Part shown: piece by piece, positions 1 to 8,626 of the stretch
Position numbering within the stretch: the stretch's first letter is position 1
Layout: every line of letters starts with the position of its first letter
Source of the DNA: Folioceros fuciformis
Taxonomy: Eukaryota > Anthocerotophyta > Anthocerotopsida > Anthocerotales
NCBI GenBank assembly: GCA_049999805.1
Contig: JBNGIO010006285.1
Span: 1 to 64,000, forward strand
Direction of reading: 5' to 3'
DNA: 64,000 nucleotides
Notes under the pieces: model-generated
The model's input: the letters and a program-made list of their open reading frames with translations, nothing else
The model's database searches: none
Told to the model about the DNA's origin: nothing
Made by a program: the position numbers and the translations under genes

Positions 1-138
1 GATTCAGGAGCTCTAGCACGAATTTGTCTGCCATTTGAGCTCTACCGTTGGGAAGCGGGAACTTTGCATGGTGAAAATCCAAAATCTCCTTTCACTCTAT
101 CGTCGTCGGCAGGGGCTGGGAGGCGATGCAGGCAGGGA

Positions 139-3100
139 ATGAAACGATGCCAGGGAGGAATGAAAGTTCTTGCAATTCGGTGCGCGGTCGAGGAGTCATG
201 GCTGCGCCAGGCAAGATTGCCACGAGTTACTGGATTTCACGCTTCATCTTGTTACGCTTCTGAGCTGCGAGCCGTGGCCATTGGGCCCCAGGACGATGCA
301 GGCAGCGACCATGAGGAATTGGAATGTACTGGCAGACCTTCAATTTCGTCCCGGGAAGCCCGAGGGATAGAGAGACTATGCAAGCTGGGACGGCTGGACA
401 AGGCGCTTCTTATGCTCCGCCGCGTAGACAAGCAGGGCCTTTCGTCTTCCCTGCACCTGTATCAGCTGATATTGCAAGCTTGCATCAAACATAAGGCCCT
501 TGCAGAGGCCAAGTGGCTGCATGCTCATCTTGTTCATCACGGGTTGGAGTCCGACGGAATTCTGGCAGAGCTTCTGGTGAGTGCTCTGGTGAAGTGCGGG
601 AGTCTTGCAGAGGGGCTTCACCTGTTTGGAAGGTTGTCTTACCGAACTGTGGTCTCCTGGTCAGCCATTATTTCAGGTTATTGCAGATCTGGAAAATGTA
701 ATGAAGCTCTGTCATGCTATGAGCGAATGCGGGATGAAGGTGTCCAGCCGGATGGGTATACTTTCCTCTGCTTGCTTGGAGCATGCAAAACCATGGTTGA
801 CCTCAAGTGGGTGCATGGAGAGGTTTGTGGACATGGGTTCCACTTGGACGCCTTTGTTGGGAGCATGCTTGTGAGCATGTATTCAAAGTTTGGAAGCATC
901 GTGTATGCGGAACAGGTATTTGATGGGTTGCCAGAGCGGGATCATGTTGTGTGGAATGCTATGCTGGCAGCATATGCGCAGCGAAATCAAGGAGGAAAGG
1001 CTTTTGAGCTTTACCTAAAGATGCAGGTGGAGGGCTTCAGGCCAGATGCTCGAAGCTTCGTGAGCGTACTTCAAGCTTGTGGGAGCATTGCCGAACAGGA
1101 GGCCATTGCTTTTGTTAATGGACAGATTGTCAAGGTTCAGTCACTACAAAGGGGAAAGGCTATACATGCTGAAGCTGTGCAGAGGGGGTTCGAGTCAAAT
1201 CTTTTTGTTGGCAATACGTTAGTCAGTATGTATGCCAAGTGTGGAAGCATGGTGGATGCACAGCGGGTGTTTGATAGCTTGCCCCAGCCTGATGTGGCAT
1301 CGTGGAATGCAATGCTTGCAGCTTATGCTCAACAGGAGCAAGGAGGAAGGGCCTTGCATGTGTTCCGGCAAATGGCTGAAAACAAGGTTAAACCGGATGC
1401 TCGAACCTTTGTCAGTGTTGTCCAAGCGTGTGGCATGCTTGCTGAAGTAGAGCAATGTTGGTTGGTTGATGGTCTGAAACTTAAGGTGGAGGCCCTGCGT
1501 TTAGGGAAGGAAATACACGCAGGAGTTACGAAATCTGCATCAAACGTGTTTGTCAGCAACTCTTTGATTGTCATGTATGCAAAATGTGGGAGCATCATGG
1601 ATGCAGAATTCGTGTTTGATAGATTGTCCCAGCGTAATACAGTGTCGTGGAATGTGATGCTTGCAGCATATGCTCAGCAAGATCATTGCGATCAGGCGTT
1701 GCAGATATATCAGCAAATGCAAGAGGAGGGACACGAGCCTGATGCCCGCACTCTGGTCTCTCTTCTCCAGGCATGTGGCGCCCTTGCAGATAGGGAGGGA
1801 AATGTGCTAAAGGACATGCAGAGTGTCAAGGTTGAATCTCTGCAGAAAGGTAAGGAATTACATGCTATTGCTGCTTGGAAAGGTTTTGAGTCGGAAGTGT
1901 TTGTTGGCAGTGCTCTGGTAAGTTTGTATGGAAAATGTGGGAGCATCATTGATGCGCAGCAGGTGTTTGATAGACTGCATCAACGTGATGTGGTATCATG
2001 GACTGCCCTTATATCAGCATATGCTCAGCAGGAGCAAGGGGAAAAGGCTTTAAAGAATTTCAGTCAGATGCAAGAGGAATGTGTCCCACCAGATGCTTGG
2101 ACTTTTGTGAGCGCACTTCAAGCCTGTAGCGTCCTTGCGCAACAAGAGGAATCGACATGTGTGGATGGGCAAAATCTGAAGGTTGAATCGCTGTGGAAAG
2201 GGAAGGAAATACATGCAGAAGCTCGCAAGAATGACCTCGATCTGGATCTCTTTGTTGGTAACACGTTGGTTAATATGTATGCAAAATGTGGGAGCATCCA
2301 CGATGCAGAGGTGATGTTTGACAGATTGCCACATCGTGATTTAGTCTCTTGGAACTCGATACTGTCTGCATATGCCCAGCAGGGCCAAGGTGAGAGAGTG
2401 TTGCATATGTTCTGGGTGATGCAAGATGAAGTCGTACCAAATGGACTGACCTTTCTCAGTGCTATCCAAGCTTGTGGTTTGACTGCAGAAATGGGACAGA
2501 GCACTCTTGTAGGTGGTCAACATGTCAAGGTAGAGTCCCTTCATAGGGGAAAAGAAGTCCATGCTGCACTGACTCTCAGAGGTTTTGAAACTGATGAATT
2601 CATCAACAATAGTGCAGTTAGTATGTATGCGAAGTGTGGGAGCGTAATGGATGCACAGCAGGTGTTTGATACGTTGTTCCAGCCTGATGTGATATCTTGG
2701 ACAGCCCTGATGGCAGCGTATATTCAACAGGGACACGGAGAAGTAGGGATACAGCTCTTTTGTCATATGCAAGAAAAAGGTGTGATGCCAGATGCACAGA
2801 CATTTGTATGCACTCTCCAAGCATGTTCCATTGTTGCACAGAAGGAGGAATGTGCATTGGTGGATGGACAAAATGTGAAAGTTTTTTCACTGCGAAGGGC
2901 GAAAGAAATACATGCTCAAGCGGCCTGTATGGGTTTTGCATCTGATCTCTTTGTTGCTAGCACTCTTGTCACCACTTATGGACTGTGTGGCAGCATAGAG
3001 AATGCTGAAGTTGTGTTCATCCAATGTTACGATCGTGATGCAATAATGTGGAACGCAATGCTTTCAGCATTTGTTCAACAGCGCCAAGGAGGAAAAGCCC

Positions 3101-4704
3101 TGGAATTGTACCAACTGATGCAACAGGAAGGCATCTACATGGATGCCAGGACGTTTGTGAGCACAATTGAAGCCTGTGCTACGCTCACGGAACATGAGGA
3201 AAGTGCTCACGTGAATGGGCAAGACGTGAAGATATCGTCACTGCAAGTGGGGAAGGAGATACACGCAGCCGCTGTGAAGCATTTTGAGTCAGACATCTTT
3301 GTTGGTAGTGCTTTGATAGGTATGTACGCAAAGTGTGGGAGCATCGCTGATGTACAGACGGTGTTCAGCACATTTTGCCAACATGATACTGTGTTATGGA
3401 CTTCCCTGATCGCTGCCCATGCTGAGCAGGGCCAAGGTGAGATGGGCTTGCAGATCTTTCAACAAATGAAAGACAAAGGGGCTGTGCCAAATGCTTATAC
3501 TTTTGTTTGCGCCCTTCAGGCGTGCAGCATCATTGCACAAGATGAGAAAACTGCCATTGTAAGTGGCCAATATGTCAAGGTTCAATCACTTCAGAAAGTG
3601 CAACACTTGCACGGTGAAGCAGCTGACATTGGTTTGGAAACGAATGTTTTTGTGGGTAGTAGTTTGATACATGCATATGCAAAATGTGGAAGCATTCCAG
3701 ACGCAGAACAGGTTTTCAACAAAATTTCCGAGCACTGCACAGTGACGTGGACAGCAATAATTGCTGCTTATGCTCAGGATCATGGAGAAAAAGCTGTGCA
3801 GCTATACGGTCAAATGCAAGCCCGAGGTGTGCAGTCCCATGAGGCCACATTTGTTGCTGTCCTGGAAGCTTGCAGCAATATTGGGGCACTTGACATTTGC
3901 AAGCAGGCCCACGAGGCCATCGTGCACAAAGGATTGGAGTGCCGTTGTTCATTGGCTACCAGTTTGATTCATGCCTATGGCAAATGCGGGGACGTGAGGG
4001 CAGCTCAAAATGTCTTTGACTTACTCCCCACACCAGATGTGGTCGCATGGACTTCACTGATTGCTGGGTATGCACGCCAAGGGGGTGGAAAGATGACTAT
4101 ACAGTGCTACAATGACATGTGTTCAGCCGGTGTAAAACCAAATAGAGTCACATTTTTGACACTTCTATCCGCATGCAATCATGCAGGCCTGGTAGGTGAA
4201 GGTCTGGAGTACTTTGAGAGTATGGACAGGGATCATGGCATTCCCCCAGACCTGGAACATTACGCTTGCGTGATTGACCTGGTTAGTCGAGCGGGACACT
4301 TCAGCAAGGCAGAGGAATTCCTTTCACAGATGCCTCTACAGCCTGATCTACCACTGTGGTTGTGTTTGCTAGGTGCCTGTCGGAAACATGGCAATCTAGA
4401 ACTGGGAAAGCGTGCGTTTAACAGTGCAGTGGCGTTAGAGCCAAAGCAAGCTGCAGCTTATCTGCTCATGTCAAATATCTACGCTCAGGCTGGCATGTGG
4501 GAGTGCGCAAAGAAAATAGAGGAACAAAGAAAGGTTGCGGGTGCTTGGAAAATGCCTGGCCATAGCTGGATTGAGCATGAGCAGGAAGTCCACACATTCT
4601 TTGTGCGAGACAGCAGGCATCAACAAGAACCAGTACTGCATGAACTGTTAAACGAGCTGAGGGCAAAGCTGAGAATGCAGGGCAGTTTTGCCCAGCAGAC
4701 TTGA
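139..4704 (+). CDS. Giant PLS-class pentatricopeptide repeat protein with E/E+-like C-terminus
   Basis: Predicted 1521-residue intronless PPR protein, expected in plastid or mitochondrion as an RNA-binding editing or processing factor. About a dozen ~110-residue modules are visible, each with the signatures 'VFVGNTLVSMYAKCGS', 'DAQ.VFD.L.QRDVVSWNAM' and 'LAAYAQQ.QG.KAL..F.QM'. The C-terminus carries the E/E+ pattern (LFACRKHGN-like 'LLGACRKHGNLELGKRAF', 'AAAYLLMSNIYAQAGMWE', 'MPGHSWIEHEQEVHTFFV') and stops without a DYW deaminase domain, so a deaminase would have to act in trans if this is an editing factor (family knowledge). Eight modules carry an unusual ~15-residue insertion ending 'VDGQ.VKVESL..GKEIHA'. 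The first ATG in frame is at 139; another is at 160. The frame is open back to base 1, so an upstream start is possible. The N-terminus is basic and could be a transit peptide (inference). Confidence 0.9.
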   Translation: MKRCQGGMKVLAIRCAVEESWLRQARLPRVTGFHASSCYASELRAVAIGPQDDAGSDHEELECTGRPSISSREARGIERLCKLGRLDKALLMLRRVDKQGLSSSLHLYQLILQACIKHKALAEAKWLHAHLVHHGLESDGILAELLVSALVKCGSLAEGLHLFGRLSYRTVVSWSAIISGYCRSGKCNEALSCYERMRDEGVQPDGYTFLCLLGACKTMVDLKWVHGEVCGHGFHLDAFVGSMLVSMYSKFGSIVYAEQVFDGLPERDHVVWNAMLAAYAQRNQGGKAFELYLKMQVEGFRPDARSFVSVLQACGSIAEQEAIAFVNGQIVKVQSLQRGKAIHAEAVQRGFESNLFVGNTLVSMYAKCGSMVDAQRVFDSLPQPDVASWNAMLAAYAQQEQGGRALHVFRQMAENKVKPDARTFVSVVQACGMLAEVEQCWLVDGLKLKVEALRLGKEIHAGVTKSASNVFVSNSLIVMYAKCGSIMDAEFVFDRLSQRNTVSWNVMLAAYAQQDHCDQALQIYQQMQEEGHEPDARTLVSLLQACGALADREGNVLKDMQSVKVESLQKGKELHAIAAWKGFESEVFVGSALVSLYGKCGSIIDAQQVFDRLHQRDVVSWTALISAYAQQEQGEKALKNFSQMQEECVPPDAWTFVSALQACSVLAQQEESTCVDGQNLKVESLWKGKEIHAEARKNDLDLDLFVGNTLVNMYAKCGSIHDAEVMFDRLPHRDLVSWNSILSAYAQQGQGERVLHMFWVMQDEVVPNGLTFLSAIQACGLTAEMGQSTLVGGQHVKVESLHRGKEVHAALTLRGFETDEFINNSAVSMYAKCGSVMDAQQVFDTLFQPDVISWTALMAAYIQQGHGEVGIQLFCHMQEKGVMPDAQTFVCTLQACSIVAQKEECALVDGQNVKVFSLRRAKEIHAQAACMGFASDLFVASTLVTTYGLCGSIENAEVVFIQCYDRDAIMWNAMLSAFVQQRQGGKALELYQLMQQEGIYMDARTFVSTIEACATLTEHEESAHVNGQDVKISSLQVGKEIHAAAVKHFESDIFVGSALIGMYAKCGSIADVQTVFSTFCQHDTVLWTSLIAAHAEQGQGEMGLQIFQQMKDKGAVPNAYTFVCALQACSIIAQDEKTAIVSGQYVKVQSLQKVQHLHGEAADIGLETNVFVGSSLIHAYAKCGSIPDAEQVFNKISEHCTVTWTAIIAAYAQDHGEKAVQLYGQMQARGVQSHEATFVAVLEACSNIGALDICKQAHEAIVHKGLECRCSLATSLIHAYGKCGDVRAAQNVFDLLPTPDVVAWTSLIAGYARQGGGKMTIQCYNDMCSAGVKPNRVTFLTLLSACNHAGLVGEGLEYFESMDRDHGIPPDLEHYACVIDLVSRAGHFSKAEEFLSQMPLQPDLPLWLCLLGACRKHGNLELGKRAFNSAVALEPKQAAAYLLMSNIYAQAGMWECAKKIEEQRKVAGAWKMPGHSWIEHEQEVHTFFVRDSRHQQEPVLHELLNELRAKLRMQGSFAQQT

Positions 4705-6632
4705 TACTACCCTCTGATACAAGGGCCAGTTGAGATCATGTACATTGAAGGTGGGACTTCTCAACAAGGTGCGTGCTACCAGCATCAATGAAGTATTATC
4801 TAAACTGTGTTTGTTTTCCGTGGCTGGTTCCTGATTGCACCTTCTTACTGAGAGTTGATTGTTCACTTTTGCAGAAAGTAGTATGCCTCGGGAATGGAAA
4901 AGTGTGCCCTACATATTGAACACGACGCACAAAATCCACCTGCGGTGGGATAGGCATTAAAACATGGAATCCATGTAATATATCACTACATTATCTATGA
5001 ATCATATCTTAATCATCTATTACCGAAGAAATAGAGAGTCTATCAAACCGAAGAGATATAACCACCCATAGCTGAGCTTAGCTAAGGTGCCTGCATGTGG
5101 GCATGACCTTAGCCCAAGCTGTTGGAGTTGAGACAAGGAAGAATATTTAGCCCACCTGGGAGACGAAATTGCAAAGAGTTGGATTTTGTTGCAGCAGTTG
5201 TTACACCTAACAATTCTTCCACTATGTATATTCATAAATTCTTTATGTACATATATACTTTGCTCTTTATATACATGGACAATGCACAAAGTAATGCATA
5301 TATAAGTACCAGTTTATTCATGATTGAAACTAAATATTTTTTATAATAATTCTTGGTGACTCTTTACCTCAAGGTGTATTATCTTTTTATTAATTTATAT
5401 AATCAAAATATATTTCTCTAATCATAATTTTCTAGTAGACCTTAAGTGTTCTTGGGACCATGATATTTTAGATGCTGACTGTAGTCATTAGGGATTAGTC
5501 CTCGAGTCCCAATCATGATTTATCTTTCTTAGAACGTATATAGGTTTTTCATCTTATTTTTCTAAAATAAATAAAAGTGTTCATAATCAAAATCAAGTAT
5601 AATACTATTATCATAATGTTCTGATGTTTCCTTTTCTAATACAAGATATGATTTTCTATTGATGTTAAATCAAGATAAAAGATAATAAAATTATATAAAA
5701 ATAGAAAATAAAAACTTTCAATCAACATTCCACTACTCCCCACCTTATCTACTTATATCAAAACCCGAGCAATCCTATCTTGACGACCTCTTCATAAACC
5801 TCTATTATATTATAATAAACTAACTGTACTAATAATAATCACTCTATATTAAATTACTTAAAATAATATAATATTTAGTAAAAATCAGATGACATAATAT
5901 ATACATAATTAAAGTATTATGATTTAATCAAACCTCAAAAATGTTAGCGATGGCTTGTGATAGACTACGCACATGCGTGTCCTAGGGACCTGTCCAACGC
6001 TGCAAGGCGGAGTAGATAGGTGTTTAGGTGTATACCTACTAATTCCCAAAAATGTCCGTACTTAGAAGGAATAACCAAGCCGAGTCACCGAACTACTAGC
6101 AGATTAAAGTGTCAAGGGAGTGCCTCCGATTCTCCGCAAGCACGAGGGATCCATTGGGACAGACACAAAGCAGTCCATCGAAGTTGCAGCCTGCAGGTTG
6201 TTTGTCGGCACGGCAAGCCATGGCCTTTCTCTTCTGTTCTTCCTTTAAGCTTGTTGGTGCTTATTCTCTTGCTTCTCTCCTGTGTCGTGTCCTGCCGGTC
6301 GGGGACAATTGCATTGAAGTTTCCAGCTGATTTCTGGCAGCAGGTTGGGGACGAGCAGCTGCATCCTGGTTTCGAAGGAGTCTGCGTGTCTCGCATAGTA
6401 TTGGAAACTGGACGCTTCGGGTTCTTGGAGTCGTGCAAGAAGGAGAAGTGGGATAAGCATTTGCGCTCTTTCTCGAGGGTGGAATTTGGAAGATGGATGT
6501 GCCCGAGGGCAGTGCGTGTCTGAGGACCAGGAATTGGTTGTGAGGATCTGCTGGTAGTAGTGGATTTGTGTTGGAACGAACGGTGGCTTGCTTGTAGGCA
6601 AGAAAGACTTCACCCAAGCAAGGAAGCACACT
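4705..6632. other. Intergenic: AT-rich spacer, then probable promoter/5' UTR of the NECAP-like gene
   Basis: About 5000-5940 is strongly AT-rich with runs of A/T and no credible reading frame. From about 5950 the base composition becomes mixed and remains so up to the ATG at 6633; open frames there (for example 6020-6523) match no family I know and are probably 5' leader. I see no RNA gene or transposon domain. Confidence 0.5.
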
Positions 6633-7328
6633 ATGTCGAGTGTACAAGTCGCGAGCAAGGAGACGGAGCGGGATGTGGAGCTGACGCTGTTTGCCGTCAA
6701 AGAATGTTATGTGTACATCATACCTCCAAGAAGAACAGCCGCCGCGCACAGAGCAGATGACTGGAACATCAACGACTGGGCGTGGGAGGGTGCGATGAAG
6801 ATTACGGTGAGAGGCGGGGAATGCACAATCCGGTTGGAGGACAAAATTACGGGAGAGCTGTACGCTCAGGCCCCTCTTCGCGCAGGTCAGCCTCTTCCAG
6901 TAGAAGCGGTAGTGGACAGCAGCCGATTCTTCGTGCTGCGCATCGAGGACAGTTCCTCCGCGCGAACGAAGCACGCCTTCGTGGGAGTCGGCTTTCGGGA
7001 GCGAGCGGAGGCGTACGACTTTCAGGCTGCTCTTTATGACCACGTCAAGTATCTCGATACCGATGAGGACACCCCTCGACTGCAAGTACAGTTCCAGACG
7101 GGCCGGACGTCACCTTACCCTCGGATCTTTGATGAGAATTTCGACATTTCCTTTCTCAAAAAGGCTCTTGCTCCTCCGCGCTTGGACAAGGGCTCCAAGC
7201 CGGCTGCTTGCCCTGCTGTGGTGGCACCTCAATCTTGCACCAAGACCGCAGTCACGGTAGCCAACGCGGAGCCTACAAGTACCGGTTGCAGGAGCGCAGG
7301 TGGCGAAGGGCGGGGAGGAGGAGTCTGA
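6633..7328 (+). CDS. NECAP-like adaptin-ear-binding coat-associated protein
   Basis: 231-residue protein with the NECAP PH-like domain at about residues 10-135: 'ELTLFAVKECYVYIIPPR', 'DDWNINDWAWEGAMKI', 'DKITGELYAQAPL', 'VEAVVDSSRFFVLRIED', 'HAFVGVGFRERAEAYDFQA'. NECAPs bind AP-2 and other clathrin adaptors at coated membranes (family knowledge). After 'YDHVKYL' the sequence departs from the usual plant NECAP tail and shows no obvious WxxF motif; it becomes Pro/Ala/Gly-rich. The ATG at 6633 is chosen because it lies just before the conserved start of the domain. No introns are visible, although flowering-plant NECAP genes are spliced as I recall, so a retrocopy is possible. ICT1-like gene follows 266 bp downstream on the same strand. 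Confidence 0.85.
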   Translation: MSSVQVASKETERDVELTLFAVKECYVYIIPPRRTAAAHRADDWNINDWAWEGAMKITVRGGECTIRLEDKITGELYAQAPLRAGQPLPVEAVVDSSRFFVLRIEDSSSARTKHAFVGVGFRERAEAYDFQAALYDHVKYLDTDEDTPRLQVQFQTGRTSPYPRIFDENFDISFLKKALAPPRLDKGSKPAACPAVVAPQSCTKTAVTVANAEPTSTGCRSAGGEGRGGGV

Positions 7329-7594
7329 TGCGACTGATAACAGCACTTGATTAGTTGGTCTCTCTTACCAACAACAGCCCTTGAGAAAGACGCCGCTAGC
7401 AAACAAGACTTACAGTCGTCGTGCAGCGTGAACGCTGTTTCCAGCAAGGGTTTTCTTGCCAATTAGTGTGTCCAAAACTGTAGCTTTCTTTCGGTGTGTA
7501 CGAGAATGCTGGGTAACTGTAGCCCTAAAGGGATGGGAGTAAAATATCTGGCGAATGGACAAAATCGATTCTAGAGTGAAAGTTGCGTTCTCCT

Positions 7595-8335
7595 ATGACA
7601 TCATCCTGGTGCAGGGCTGTATACTCTGTCGTGTGGCCGAAGATGCATGGGATATGGCAGCGGCAGCTGCCCGGGCCCGGGCTCGGGCTCGGGCTCGGCC
7701 TCGAGGGCCGCAGAGCAGCGAGCTTCGACTGGTGTGGAATTAGGCTGGGGTGTAGTGTAGGTGCGGTTGGCAACAGGTCGGTATGGATGCGTCCTCGCGG
7801 GTTTCTAGAGCAGGAGGTGAGCACTTGGCAAGGTACGGGGGTGCGATGCTTTGCGGGCAAGAAGTCGAAGGGGCCCGCGAAACTGAGCTTCAACCTGCCT
7901 GTCGGGTGCGAATGCAATCGGTGTCAGATCATGCGGATGCTCCTCGACAGGTATGAGGAAATTCAGGATAAGGTTGAGACGATTCCGCAGATTACCACCA
8001 AGCATGTCACTCTAGGGTTTGCCAGAAGTGGTGGCGCAGGAGGCCAGAATGTGAACAAAGTGAACACCAAGGTGGATATGCGATTCAATGTCATGGCAGC
8101 CGAATGGCTGCCGGAAAGAGTGAGGACGCAGCTGATGAAAGCTGAGAAAAATCGGATTAACAAGGACGGTGAGATTGTCGTTGCTTCCTCCAAATCTAGG
8201 AGCCAAAGAGACAATGTGGAAGATGCTTTGGAGAGATTGCAGGATATGATCGAGGCCGCCTATAAGGCAGCTCCGAGTGAGAAAGACAGGATCGTGGATT
8301 TGCTAACGAGACTTGAAAGGTCCAAGGGAAAGTAG
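7595..8335 (+). CDS. ICT1/ArfB-like mitochondrial peptidyl-tRNA hydrolase (class I release-factor domain)
   Basis: 246-residue protein with the release-factor catalytic loop: 'SGGAGGQNVNKVNTKVDMRF' near residues 145-165, containing the GGQ that enters the ribosomal peptidyl-transferase centre and hydrolyses peptidyl-tRNA. There is no codon-recognition domain, as in ICT1/ArfB proteins that rescue stalled mitochondrial or plastid ribosomes (family knowledge). The C-terminal part has 'NRINKDGEIVVASSKSRSQ' and a lysine/arginine-containing tail. The first ~90 residues are rich in Arg/Gly/Trp and end in 'GVRCFAGKKSK', fitting an organelle targeting peptide. The ATG at 7595 is used; 7643 is an alternative. 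A short (GL)n run comes from a GGGCTC-type repeat near 7675-7700. Intronless. Convergent with the AMSH gene, 291 bp away. Confidence 0.85.
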   Translation: MTSSWCRAVYSVVWPKMHGIWQRQLPGPGLGLGLGLEGRRAASFDWCGIRLGCSVGAVGNRSVWMRPRGFLEQEVSTWQGTGVRCFAGKKSKGPAKLSFNLPVGCECNRCQIMRMLLDRYEEIQDKVETIPQITTKHVTLGFARSGGAGGQNVNKVNTKVDMRFNVMAAEWLPERVRTQLMKAEKNRINKDGEIVVASSKSRSQRDNVEDALERLQDMIEAAYKAAPSEKDRIVDLLTRLERSKGK

Positions 8336-8626
8336 ATGCATGACATTGTGTGAGGGGAGAGCTGCACTCCTTTTAAGTGAGAGTCGATTTGAGTCGGGGA
8401 GAGCGCCTGTGATACTCTAGGCAATACGGTGCACCATACTCCTTCAGCTGCAAAAAAATGATCGGTGCACTGAGAGTTGTGCAACAAATACACCATACAA
8501 TGAATGAATTCCGCAAGTCTGACGAATTCTTGGTAGCCTATCGAAGTACTTGAAAAGCAGAACACCTGCCTGTCCAAGGCGCACTACTGTATGTGGTAGG
8601 ATCATAAAACCTCATTGATAAATCGG

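Noticed and set aside
6261-7085. 274-codon minus-strand open frame over the NECAP-like gene
   Set aside because: Antisense shadow of the NECAP coding region; no family similarity.
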